From assembly GCF_023015805.1 (NCBI RefSeq), contig NZ_JALKBA010000002.1, forward strand, positions 407,515 through 471,514: 64,000 nt of DNA, in the 5' to 3' direction. The notes under the pieces are model-generated. The model was not told the origin of the DNA. It saw nothing but the letters and a program-made list of their open reading frames with translations, and ran no database searches. The position numbers and the translations under genes are program-made. This document shows, in pieces, positions 9,266 to 18,786 of this stretch. This stretch comes from Cellulophaga sp. F20128 (GTDB taxonomy: Bacteria > Bacteroidota > Bacteroidia > Flavobacteriales > Flavobacteriaceae). The stretch's first letter is position 1. Every line of letters starts with the position of its first letter.

Positions 9266-12200
9266 ATGCGTCAAAAAAAGTTTGTTGGTATTATTTTCTT
9301 TTTACTATTTTTCTGTTTTCAAGCGGAAGCGCAGGATCAGTCCCAGCTTTTTAAGGCAATAAATGCAGAACATTCTCAACTCTATTTTAACAATGTTATA
9401 GAGGAAACTCCAGCCTTTAATTACTACACTTTTATGCATATGTATATGGGTGGAGGGGTAGCTACGGCCGATTTTAATAATGACCAATTGCCAGATATCT
9501 ACTTTACCTCAAATAGAGGTGCTAATAAATTGTTTTTGAATAAGGGGAATTTCCAGTTTGAAGATATCACAGCTGTGGCTAACGTACAAGGTGACGGTGG
9601 GTTCTATACAGGAGTAACTACCGTAGATATTAATGATGATGGGTATATGGACTTGTATGTGTGTCGCTCTGGCCCGGAAACTGATCAACCTCAAAATAAC
9701 CTATTATATATTAATAATGGGGATCTTAGCTTTACAGAATCGGCAGCAGATTATGGTTTGGCAGAATCAGAGAGTCATTCTATTCAATCTAGTTTTTTTG
9801 ATTACGATAATGACGGTGATTTGGATGTATACATTGTTAATACGCCAGTAGCCTTTAATTTAGCCAATGAAGTTTTCAATTTAGATAAAGTATATGCAAA
9901 CCCAGCGTTTAAAAAATATGGAGGTGCAGACAAGCTGTATAGAAATAATGGCAACAATACCTTTACCGATGTTTCTGCCGCCTCTGGCATAGTGGCTGAT
10001 ATATTTTTTGGACTAACCGTAGCGGTAACCGATTTTAATGAAGATGGTTTTTCAGATATTTTTGTTGCCAATGATTTTTCTGGACCCGATTTTCTCTATA
10101 TGAATAATGGTGATGGTACATTTAGTAATAAGGCCCAGCAACTGTTTCAGCATACTTCCAATTACAGTATGGGGGCAGACGTGGCAGATATTAATAATGA
10201 TGGGCATCAAGATTTATTGGTGTTAGATATGTTGCCAGAAGATTATAAGCGCTCTAAAACTTCTATGAGTATGATGCCAAGGGAGGTGATGTACAATATG
10301 GTAGCCTCTGGTTATCATTGGCAGTATATGCATAATGTGTTGCAAATTAACAACGGCATTTTTAAAGACAATCAGCCGCTATTTAAAGACTTGAGCTATT
10401 TTTCAGGTATAGAAAATACAGATTGGAGTTGGTCTTGCTTAATGGCAGATTTTGATTTGGATGGCTTTAATGATATCCATGTAACTAATGGGATTCTTAG
10501 AGATGTAACCAATATGGACGCCAGAATTGAAGAAAAAAAAGCCGTGCAAAAATTGAAAGAGGACAAGAACTTCATTCCTGGTGCTGCAGAACTAAAAGCA
10601 GCAAGAGAACGCTACCCATCGGTTAAATTATCTAACTATTTGTTCAGAAATAAAGGCAACCTTACTTTTGAGGATATCAGTACCAACAATGTAGGTGCAC
10701 CATCATTTTCAAATGGTTCTGCCTATGCAGATTTTGATAATGATGGGGATTTAGACTTGGTTTGCAATAATGTAAATAACAATGCCTACCTATTGCAAAA
10801 TTTAGCGGCTAATAAAGAAAATCATTTTTTAAAGATAGCCTTTAACGGACCCGTAAAAAATAACATGGGCTATGGAACAAAAGTAAAAACGGTGGTTGGT
10901 AATAAAATTCAGCTGAAAGAAGTACAGGCTACAAGAGGTTACTTTTCGGCCTCTGAACCTATATTAAATTTTGGATTGGGGAAGACAAAAAAGATAGATG
11001 AGCTTATCGTGTATTGGCCAGACGGAAAAACACAGCGGTTGTCGAAAGTAAAAACCAATCAAAGAATTGTGCTATCCTATAAAAATGCAATGCATATGCC
11101 AATTACAAAAGCTGATAACACTACAGTTTTAAAGGAAACCTATGATTTGGTGTCTCCTAGTTATGTACATACAGATATAGATTATGACGACTTTAAAGAT
11201 CAACTTTTATTACCACATAAATTAACCAATGAAGGCCCGTGTATGGCCGTTGCAGATGTAAATAATGATGGATTAGAAGATTTTTTTATTGGGGGTGCCG
11301 CTTGGTTTACTGGAGCAATTTACTTGCAACAATATGATGGTAGTTTTAAATTATTGCCACAGCTAGATTTTGAAAAAGACAAAAAGAGTGAAGATACAGC
11401 CGCTCTTTTTTTTGATGCCAATGGGGATAAATTTGTCGACTTATATATAGTGAGCGGTAGTTATGAAATGGACAAAGGGGATAAGGCATTACAAGATCGC
11501 CTATACCTAAACGATGGTAAAGGGGGATTTAGAAAGTCAGAAAATGGTGTGCCATCCATACAAAATTATGGTTCTAGTATAGCCGCTGTGGACTATGATA
11601 GCGATGGAGATTTGGATATTTTTGTTGGTGGACAAGTGGAAAAAGGACAATATCCTTTTGCAGCCAACTCATATCTGTTGCAAAATATGGGCAATGGGAG
11701 TTTTACAAATGTTTCTAGCCAGGCATTGGAAGCTGTAGGGAATTTGGGGATGGTTACAGATGTACAAGTAAGCGATTTTGATGAAGATGGAGATGATGAT
11801 TTATTAGTTGTAGGAGAATGGATGCCCATTACTTTTTTAGAGAATGTAAATGGAACTTTTATAAATAGTACGGCCCAATATGGATTTACAGAGACTTCAG
11901 GTTGGTGGAATGTAATCACCCCCGCAGATATTGATGGCGATGGACGTATGGATTATATTCTTGGGAATTTAGGACTTAATTACAAATTTAAAGCCAACCC
12001 TAAAAAGCCATTTCATATTTATGGGGACGACTTTAATGCTAAGGGTACTGTAGATATTGTTTTGGCAAAAGATATTGATAATGAACTTTTTCCGGTACGT
12101 GGTAAAATGTGTTCTGCCCAACAATTGCCATTTATCAAAGATAAATTTCCTTCTTTTAACAGTTTTGCACAAGCGAGTCTAACAGATATTTATGGGGCAT

Positions 12201-12598
12201 CTCCATTGCAAAAGGCTTTACATCTCCAGGTGCAAGAGTTTCGTTCACTCATCTTAAAAAATATGGGTAAGGGTAAGTTTAAAGTGCAACCCCTGCCGTT
12301 AGAGGCGCAATACGCCCCTATAAACGGAATTGTATGCCATGATTTTGATGGGGATGGTTATAATGATTTATTAGTGGCAGGGAATAAGTTTGAGGTAGAA
12401 GTAGAGACCAGTAGGGCAGATGCAGGTACAGGCTTGCTGTTAAAGGGAAATAAGTCGGGTACGTTTGAATCGGTTCCAGGTTGGGAAAGTGGCTTTTTTG
12501 TGCCTGGAAACATAAAATCGTTAAAGAAAATAGCCACTAATAACGGAGTTATGGTATTGGCCGGTGAAAATAATGGCACCTTAAAGGTTTTTAAGTAA
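9266..12598 (+). CDS. FG-GAP/VCBS-repeat protein with ASPIC/UnbV domain, copy 2
   Basis: Tandem paralog of the gene 5 bases upstream, 1,110 aa, with the same order of parts. A signal peptide ends near AEAQ. N-terminal FG-GAP repeats (DFNNDQLPDIYF, DINDDGYMDLYV, DFNEDGFSDIFV, DFDNDGDLDLVC) precede an ASPIC/UnbV domain at about residues 517-605 (ATRGYFSASEPILNFGLG, YWPDGKTQRL). More repeats follow (DYDSDGDLDIFVGG, DFDEDGDDDLLV, DIDGDGRMDYILGN). The two copies align along their whole length but differ at many positions, so the duplication is old. Predicted secreted, calcium-bound propeller protein. No catalytic motif was recognised. Confidence 0.88.
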   Translation: MRQKKFVGIIFFLLFFCFQAEAQDQSQLFKAINAEHSQLYFNNVIEETPAFNYYTFMHMYMGGGVATADFNNDQLPDIYFTSNRGANKLFLNKGNFQFEDITAVANVQGDGGFYTGVTTVDINDDGYMDLYVCRSGPETDQPQNNLLYINNGDLSFTESAADYGLAESESHSIQSSFFDYDNDGDLDVYIVNTPVAFNLANEVFNLDKVYANPAFKKYGGADKLYRNNGNNTFTDVSAASGIVADIFFGLTVAVTDFNEDGFSDIFVANDFSGPDFLYMNNGDGTFSNKAQQLFQHTSNYSMGADVADINNDGHQDLLVLDMLPEDYKRSKTSMSMMPREVMYNMVASGYHWQYMHNVLQINNGIFKDNQPLFKDLSYFSGIENTDWSWSCLMADFDLDGFNDIHVTNGILRDVTNMDARIEEKKAVQKLKEDKNFIPGAAELKAARERYPSVKLSNYLFRNKGNLTFEDISTNNVGAPSFSNGSAYADFDNDGDLDLVCNNVNNNAYLLQNLAANKENHFLKIAFNGPVKNNMGYGTKVKTVVGNKIQLKEVQATRGYFSASEPILNFGLGKTKKIDELIVYWPDGKTQRLSKVKTNQRIVLSYKNAMHMPITKADNTTVLKETYDLVSPSYVHTDIDYDDFKDQLLLPHKLTNEGPCMAVADVNNDGLEDFFIGGAAWFTGAIYLQQYDGSFKLLPQLDFEKDKKSEDTAALFFDANGDKFVDLYIVSGSYEMDKGDKALQDRLYLNDGKGGFRKSENGVPSIQNYGSSIAAVDYDSDGDLDIFVGGQVEKGQYPFAANSYLLQNMGNGSFTNVSSQALEAVGNLGMVTDVQVSDFDEDGDDDLLVVGEWMPITFLENVNGTFINSTAQYGFTETSGWWNVITPADIDGDGRMDYILGNLGLNYKFKANPKKPFHIYGDDFNAKGTVDIVLAKDIDNELFPVRGKMCSAQQLPFIKDKFPSFNSFAQASLTDIYGASPLQKALHLQVQEFRSLILKNMGKGKFKVQPLPLEAQYAPINGIVCHDFDGDGYNDLLVAGNKFEVEVETSRADAGTGLLLKGNKSGTFESVPGWESGFFVPGNIKSLKKIATNNGVMVLAGENNGTLKVFK

Positions 12599-12746
12599 TA
12601 GTAAAAAAAGCTAGGAGGTTGAATAGGAAATTTTTTAACCCATCAGTAGAATTAGTAGGCCCAGTGGAAAGGGTGTTGAAGTACAAAAATATTTTATAAA
12701 AATATAAATATTAATAAATTAACAAAGTATAAATAAATCAAAGTGA

Positions 12747-14816
12747 ATGAGAAAAATTATTAGAATAGCAGTCCTTTTTTCAGTTTTAATGGTGATAAGC
12801 TGTACTACAGATCAAACGTTTGTTTTGGAAAATGATACTGTTTCCAGAACCATAACAATTGAAGGCAATCAACTTTTTACCACGCAAATAGAGAATAAAA
12901 TTGCACATAAAAAATTAATTCCAGCTACTAGTCAAGAGTTTAAACTGCGTATTTCTAAAGGTACACATACCCAAGGAACAGATATTGAATTGACCTCTAA
13001 AGATTTCGATTTCGTAAAAATTATCAAAGAAGAAGAAGGCGAACTGGGCTTTTTGTTAACCAACAAAACCCATGGATTAGACGTTGAGGTTCATTATGAA
13101 TTGGAACCCGGAGATTTTTATATTCGCAAATATTTAAAAATAAAAAGCAGCACGCCAATTGCATTGGAACGCATAGATATAGAAGTGTTCTCTCTAGAAG
13201 ATATTTACCAGCCGTATCAAATTAAACAAATTACGGCCCAAGGGGTGGCCAAGTGGCGACCAGGCTTGGGGCAACCGCTATATACTTCAAAATCTGCTGT
13301 TTTTTTAGGAGTAGAGTTTCCAGCGGCTGATAATTTTGTAAATAACGGAATTGGTTATTGTGGTTATTTGTGGGGTAAGGAAATAAAAGAGGGGGAGTTA
13401 TACACATCGCATAAGGCAGTATTAGGGGTTGCTGATGATCCAAATTTTATAAAGGATAGCTTTTATGATTATATAGATGCTGTACGAATAAGGCCGTTGC
13501 GCTTACAGGTACAATACAATAGTTGGTTCGATTTCTACAGTAGTGTAGACCAAGATAAGTTTGCCGAAAGTGTCTCAGAAATAAACCAAAAATTAGTCGA
13601 AGAAAGAGGCGTAAAGCCACTTAGTGCCTATGTAATTGATGATGGTTGGCAGGATGTTAATGCAGACTGGTCCGACAAAGCCTGGAAGGTAAATCATAAG
13701 TTCGATTCCAATTTTATGAGTAGTACTACCAATGTGCAAAAAGCAAATTCTAAGTTGGGATTATGGATGAGCCCGGGCTTGCTATTTGGTGCACAGCCGG
13801 CAGCCCAGAAATATAAGGCACAAGGGTTTGAAACCATGGGGAAATGGATGTCTATGGCTGGTCCTAAATATATGCAGTTGTTAGAAGATCGCATTGTTGA
13901 ATTAACCAAAAATGGAGTGTCTTATTTTAAATTAGACGGGGTATTTGGTCATTTAAACACCCGTGAATTTGAATTGCATGGCGACCGTTATGGCATACCA
14001 ACTATGCCGCAATTGGGAACAGATTCCATAGCGCCTTCAGATCCTATTTTAAACGATCCAAAATTTGATGAGCTCAAAACCTATTATTTGGTGGCAGGTA
14101 CAGAACGTTTAATGCAACTTTTTAAAAAACAACATGAGGTAAATCCTAATGTTTATGTCGTGATTTCTAACGGTGCCTATTTAAGTCCTTGGTGGCTTAT
14201 GTACATAGATGCTGTATGGATGATAAATGCAGGTGATGCTGCAGGCGGCAGCAATAGAACCCAAGAGTTGGTGTATAGAGATGGTGTATATTACGATACT
14301 TGGCAAATGGAAAACACCCAATTCCCAATCCATTCCGTATTTAACCACGAACCTAAAAAAGTAAAAACGGGTGAAAGCCCAGAGGCATTTGCAGAATACC
14401 TTTGGATGAACCTTTCTAGAGGAACCGGTTTTGTAGAGATTTATATAAAAACAAAACAACTGTCTTCCAGTGATTGGGACGTTTTGGCCGAAGGATTAAA
14501 ATGGGTAAATTCCGCTTTTCCAAATTTCAAAAGAGCTAGAATGCACGGAGGCAATCCTACCTCAGCTGAGGTTTACGGTTATACTGGCTGGACCAAAGAC
14601 AGTGGCTATATTTCCTTTCACAACCCATCCCAAGAGATCAAATCATATACGGTAACCTTAGATAGGGCGTTTGGACTCATCCCAGGAAAGCAAGACTATA
14701 CCTTATCATCGCCCCTTGGTGTATCCGAGGAATTCAACAATAAAACGCTTGCCTATGGGAGCGATTTAAAAATAAGTTTGGGCCCTGGAGAAGTAAAAGT
14801 CCTGGACTTTAAATAA
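12747..14816 (+). CDS. Putative GH36-like alpha-galactosidase lipoprotein
   Basis: Lipoprotein of 689 aa with a lipobox at Cys19 (MVISC). An N-terminal beta-sandwich (about 25-240) precedes a TIM-barrel with clan GH-D features: YNSWFDF near 255, VIDDGWQDVNADW near 295, KLGLWMSP, and the strand YFKLDG holding the candidate nucleophile Asp397. A later strand, DAVWMINAGD, carries Asp488 and Asp497 as candidate acid/base residues. A C-terminal beta domain ends in LGPGEVKVLDF. This matches the GH36 layout, in which YxKxD holds the nucleophile, but substrate-binding residues cannot be judged by eye. It could be an alpha-galactosidase or act on a related sugar. The next gene, 54 bases on, is another hydrolase. 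Confidence 0.68.
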   Translation: MRKIIRIAVLFSVLMVISCTTDQTFVLENDTVSRTITIEGNQLFTTQIENKIAHKKLIPATSQEFKLRISKGTHTQGTDIELTSKDFDFVKIIKEEEGELGFLLTNKTHGLDVEVHYELEPGDFYIRKYLKIKSSTPIALERIDIEVFSLEDIYQPYQIKQITAQGVAKWRPGLGQPLYTSKSAVFLGVEFPAADNFVNNGIGYCGYLWGKEIKEGELYTSHKAVLGVADDPNFIKDSFYDYIDAVRIRPLRLQVQYNSWFDFYSSVDQDKFAESVSEINQKLVEERGVKPLSAYVIDDGWQDVNADWSDKAWKVNHKFDSNFMSSTTNVQKANSKLGLWMSPGLLFGAQPAAQKYKAQGFETMGKWMSMAGPKYMQLLEDRIVELTKNGVSYFKLDGVFGHLNTREFELHGDRYGIPTMPQLGTDSIAPSDPILNDPKFDELKTYYLVAGTERLMQLFKKQHEVNPNVYVVISNGAYLSPWWLMYIDAVWMINAGDAAGGSNRTQELVYRDGVYYDTWQMENTQFPIHSVFNHEPKKVKTGESPEAFAEYLWMNLSRGTGFVEIYIKTKQLSSSDWDVLAEGLKWVNSAFPNFKRARMHGGNPTSAEVYGYTGWTKDSGYISFHNPSQEIKSYTVTLDRAFGLIPGKQDYTLSSPLGVSEEFNNKTLAYGSDLKISLGPGEVKVLDFK

Positions 14817-14869
14817 TGCCTAAAATGAATAACAATGGATGACCAAATTAAACTTAATAAAATCAATTT

Positions 14870-17308
14870 ATGAAAACTATAATTTTACAAATTGCTCTTG
14901 TTGCTACTTTGTTTGTGTCTTGTTCCAGTGATAATGGAATGGTATTCACGGCTGGTGATTTAATGATAGGAATGAACGGCAAAGGAGCAATTGTTGAACT
15001 TGAAGACCAAAAATCTAAGACAAATTATTTATTTAAGGATACGGTTCCAAATACAATTTTAGCCATAAAAGTAAACGGAAAATTAGAATATCCGCAGACC
15101 ATAAAGGCCAACGAAGACGGGAAAACTCTGGTTCTAGAATATCCTAAAAATATGGTAGAAGCCCAGTTGCAAGTGGTGGAAAAAGAAAATTACCTCACTT
15201 TTGAGCTAATTGCTATAACCAAGGAAGCCGAGATAGAACTGGTACTTTGGGGCCCCTTTAAAACTACCATCCATCAAACTGTTGGAGAAACTATTGGGGT
15301 TGTTCGGAATTCGGAATTCTCCATAGGGATACAAGCTTTAAATTTGCGAACTTTAGGCGGCTACCCCTTAGAAGATGGTGATGATGGTACCCCTTCCTAT
15401 AATATATTTGGTACTACAAGTTTGGTTGATGTTTCTGATTCTTTGCAAATCTTATACCGTGGGCATACAGCTTTACCTAAGGATTACGGCAGTTCCATAC
15501 AAGCCTATACTAGAAATAGAAGTAAAGAGCGCATTGTTAAGACTATGAATCACCAAAGTTATGTGGCACCAATTTATAAAGATCTCGGCATCATAGGTTC
15601 TAAAATAGCACTTTTTGGTTGTGCGCCAGAAGAGGTGTTAAATACCATAGAAAAAATTGAACTGGCAGAAGGGTTGCCGCATCCAACATTAAATGGGGAA
15701 TGGGCAAAACGTTCAAAACTAGCATCTTCTGCTTATCTAATTCAGAATTTTGGAATGGAATCTATTGACGAAGCCATTGCCTTAACAAAAAAGGCAGGGT
15801 TAAAATATTTGTACCAATCAGGTCCCTTTAAAAATTGGGGCCAATTTGATTTGTATGACGATGCATTTCCTGATAATTGGGAGAGCTTTAAGGCGTGTGT
15901 GCTTAAGGCGGAAAAAGAGGGGATAAAACTTGGAGTACATACACTGTCGAATTTTATAACAACCAATGATGCCTATGTTACCCCTGTTCCAGACAAGCGA
16001 TTAGCCAAAGTAGGTGCTAGTAGCTTGGTGAACGATATTGATGCTTTAGCTAAAAACATTGAGATTAATGATCCTGTATTTTTTAACCAAATGAAAAATA
16101 ATAGTCTTCATACAGCAATGTTAGGGGACGAATTAGTGCGGTATGAATCAGTTTCGGAAACTGCTCCGTGGATCTTGAAAAACTGTGAACGAGGTGCTTT
16201 TGGTACTCAACCAGCAGTTCATAAAAAAAATACTATGATTTCTAAATTAGCAGATCACGGTTATAAAACATTCTTAACAAGTGCAGAACTTGGAAAAGAA
16301 ATGTCTGCTACACTTGCTGATTTTTATAATAAAACCGGCACCAAACAGATCTCATTTGACGGTCTTGAAGGTAATTATTCTACTGGAATGGGTGCCTATG
16401 GAGAGTTATTATTTGTAGACAGTTGGTATCAAAATTTAGCCCCAGAAATAAAGAATGATTATATAATGGATGCTAGTAAACCTGGTCATTATTTCTGGCA
16501 TATGTTTACCCGTATGAACTGGGGAGAACCATGGTACGCCGGTTTTAGAGAAAGTCAAACTGCTTATAGGTTGCTCAATCAAGATTATTTTAGGAGAAAT
16601 TTTATACCTAGTATGTTGGGTTGGTTTAGCATGCGGGCTACCACCAGTTTAGAAGATATAGAATGGATGTTAGCCAGGAGTGCAGGTTTTGATGCCGGAT
16701 ACGCCTTGGTAACCTCACCAAAGCTCATTGCGGAGAATGGATTTGGCGATGAGATTTTGGAAAAAATTAAACAATGGGAAAGAGCAAGAACCTCAAATTC
16801 ATTTTCTGTGGAACAGAAGAAGAAAATGGAGGATATAAATAATGAATATACTTTGCAGACCGTTTCTGATGATAGCTGGAATTTAATCCCCTATGATGTA
16901 AGTAGGTTTGAACATCAATTGAAAATTAGGCAACCAGGAGAACCTGTTTGGACAGAATTTGAATTGGAAAATAAAAATGTAGAACAGCCATTGCAGTTTA
17001 TTCTAACAACAAAAAATAGCACAATTTCTAATATCAGTATGGAAATAGATAACTATAAAAAAATTGTTTTTAATATCAGTTTAGCACCAAAACAGTATTT
17101 AAAATATACTGGAGGTAATGAAGTTATACTATACGATGAAACTTGGCACAAGATTAAAAGTATAACTGTAGATCCTCAGAAATTAAATATGGCATCGGGT
17201 TCGCATAAGTTAAAAATTGATTGTAAATTTTCGGCTAAGGAAGATGCTAGTTTAAAACTAGAAGTAAAAACTGTTGGTAATTCAGAAAATATTCTAATGA
17301 AAAAATAG
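14870..17308 (+). CDS. Putative TIM-barrel glycoside hydrolase lipoprotein, family unassigned
   Basis: 812-aa lipoprotein with a lipobox at Cys18 (LFVSC). An N-terminal beta-sandwich (about 25-270) precedes a probable TIM barrel: MESIDEAIALTKKAGLKYLY, then GIKLGVHTLSNF, then KQISFDGLEG with Asp497 where a clan GH-D nucleophile would sit, then WHMFTRMNWGEPW. The tail (about 700-812) is a beta-rich, CBM-like region. I cannot place it in a named family by eye. Its position directly after the GH36-like gene, its similar architecture and its lipid anchor all point to a surface or periplasmic exo-glycosidase. The substrate is unknown. A terminator lies about 200 bases downstream. Confidence 0.55.
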   Translation: MKTIILQIALVATLFVSCSSDNGMVFTAGDLMIGMNGKGAIVELEDQKSKTNYLFKDTVPNTILAIKVNGKLEYPQTIKANEDGKTLVLEYPKNMVEAQLQVVEKENYLTFELIAITKEAEIELVLWGPFKTTIHQTVGETIGVVRNSEFSIGIQALNLRTLGGYPLEDGDDGTPSYNIFGTTSLVDVSDSLQILYRGHTALPKDYGSSIQAYTRNRSKERIVKTMNHQSYVAPIYKDLGIIGSKIALFGCAPEEVLNTIEKIELAEGLPHPTLNGEWAKRSKLASSAYLIQNFGMESIDEAIALTKKAGLKYLYQSGPFKNWGQFDLYDDAFPDNWESFKACVLKAEKEGIKLGVHTLSNFITTNDAYVTPVPDKRLAKVGASSLVNDIDALAKNIEINDPVFFNQMKNNSLHTAMLGDELVRYESVSETAPWILKNCERGAFGTQPAVHKKNTMISKLADHGYKTFLTSAELGKEMSATLADFYNKTGTKQISFDGLEGNYSTGMGAYGELLFVDSWYQNLAPEIKNDYIMDASKPGHYFWHMFTRMNWGEPWYAGFRESQTAYRLLNQDYFRRNFIPSMLGWFSMRATTSLEDIEWMLARSAGFDAGYALVTSPKLIAENGFGDEILEKIKQWERARTSNSFSVEQKKKMEDINNEYTLQTVSDDSWNLIPYDVSRFEHQLKIRQPGEPVWTEFELENKNVEQPLQFILTTKNSTISNISMEIDNYKKIVFNISLAPKQYLKYTGGNEVILYDETWHKIKSITVDPQKLNMASGSHKLKIDCKFSAKEDASLKLEVKTVGNSENILMKK

Positions 17309-17980
17309 TTCCTTGACCATAAAACTGTAATTTTAAGATTTCTAGGGTAATAGTTTTTTTGCGTATCCTGGTAATGTTTAGAATTAAGAGTGTATAAAAA
17401 TTGACAGGCATCAGGCTATAGTGCTATATTGTTTTAAAAAAAAATGATTTTGGCTTATTAGAGAAATGGGGGTAGCCTGTATATTAAAGGTGACTTGAAA
17501 TAATATAGATTCTAAAACGACTGTTCACTACAGTCGTTTTTTTTGCCTTGGACAATATAAAAATACTGTATATATTCTCGTTGGAGCCACGGATTAAAGG
17601 GGTCTATATTACGGGGATTTGAATAAAGTGTTGTGCGGGTCTTGTTCAACGGAATTTATATTCCCTTGGTTCTTGTTATAAAGAATAATGAAAAAGTAAA
17701 AATTTGTGTTAATTAACTTTCCGGTAGTGTTGCTATTTTAAAGCAAATGGAAGCTGAATTGCACGAAGGGATAGGATAGTAATTTCAAATGAGAAGAGAA
17801 TTGGGCCTTGGCTACCATTGAATTACTGTGGTCAATAGGGGTGAAAGAACATAAAAATTTAATAAGTTTGGAGTAGTAAAATGACACCGAATTAACCCCA
17901 AATAAATATAAAATCAGGACCTAAAAATTTTTGAACATATTTTGTGAGCACAGAATAAAATTGGATATTAGAAAATTGAT
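17309..17980. other. Intergenic region between hydrolase and sugar-catabolism blocks
   Basis: About 670 bases with no credible gene in six frames. It contains the terminator at 17514-17544. The rest (17545-17980) has scattered short open frames interrupted by stops and may be a decayed gene, but nothing was recognised. The promoter of the SDR-fucP block should lie in its last 150 bases; no unambiguous -7 element was seen. Confidence 0.5.
17514..17544 (+). terminator. Rho-independent terminator
   Basis: Stem ACGACTG (17517-17523) pairs with CAGTCGT (17531-17537) around a 7-base loop, flanked by A and T runs and followed by eight T. It ends the hydrolase transcript. Confidence 0.85.
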
Positions 17981-18763
17981 ATGGATTTAAATTTAAAAGA
18001 TAAAATTATAATTGTTACCGGCGGTTCCAAAGGAATTGGAAAAGGTATTGTTACTGTTTTGGCAAATGAAGGAGCAATCCCGGTAATTATAGGCCGCGAC
18101 AAAGAAAGTGTAGCCAAGGAGTTGCAGTTCATAAAAGACAGCGGCGGTGATGCTTTTTCTGCTATAGCAGAACTTACAGATCCAAAACAATGTGAAGCCG
18201 CAGTGCAGTCGGTTATTGAAAAGTATGGACGTATAGACGGACTTGTGAATAATGCAGGAGTTAATGATGGAGTAAGTCTAGAAAATGGGAATTATGAAGA
18301 TTTTTTACAATCTATAAATCGCAATATTACCCACTATTATCTAATGGCACACTATGCCTTAGCTGAGCTTAAAAAAAGTAAGGGTGCAATTGTGAACATT
18401 GGATCTAAGACAGGAGAAACAGGGCAAGGCGGTACCTCAGGATATGCGGCTTCTAATGGAGGGCGAAATGCGCTGACACGAGAATGGGCAGTAGAGTTGT
18501 TGCCATTTAGTATACGTGTTAATGCTGTTATTGTTGCGGAATGTTATACTCCTTTATATGATAGGTGGATTAAAACTTTTGAAAATCCAGAAGAAAAACT
18601 AAAGGCAATTACCTCTAAAATTCCCTTAGAAAATAGAATGACAACAGCTGAGGAGATCGCCAATATGGTGGTCTTTTTGTTGTCTTCAAAATCAAGTCAT
18701 ACTACCGGACAATTGATCTATGTAGATGGTGGCTATACACATTTAGATAGATCATTAACATAA
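17981..18763 (+). CDS. SDR-family oxidoreductase, probable L-fucose-type sugar dehydrogenase
   Basis: 260-aa short-chain dehydrogenase. The Rossmann motif is TGGSKGIG (13-20), then NNAG near 90, and the C-terminus reads VDGGYTHLDRSL, an ending I associate with bacterial L-fucose dehydrogenase-like SDRs. The proposed reaction is NAD(P)-dependent oxidation of L-fucose (or a similar sugar) to the lactone, the first step of the non-phosphorylating route to pyruvate and L-lactate. The neighbours FucP, a mutarotase and a lactate dehydrogenase support this. An oddity: the active-site Tyr155 is followed by A-A-S-N, so the usual catalytic lysine of YxxxK is Asn159. Either the clade uses another residue or the chemistry differs. 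A 2-keto-3-deoxy-fuconate dehydrogenase role is the main alternative. Confidence 0.75.
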   Translation: MDLNLKDKIIIVTGGSKGIGKGIVTVLANEGAIPVIIGRDKESVAKELQFIKDSGGDAFSAIAELTDPKQCEAAVQSVIEKYGRIDGLVNNAGVNDGVSLENGNYEDFLQSINRNITHYYLMAHYALAELKKSKGAIVNIGSKTGETGQGGTSGYAASNGGRNALTREWAVELLPFSIRVNAVIVAECYTPLYDRWIKTFENPEEKLKAITSKIPLENRMTTAEEIANMVVFLLSSKSSHTTGQLIYVDGGYTHLDRSLT

Positions 18764-18786
18764 CCAAATTAAAACCAAAAATTAAA

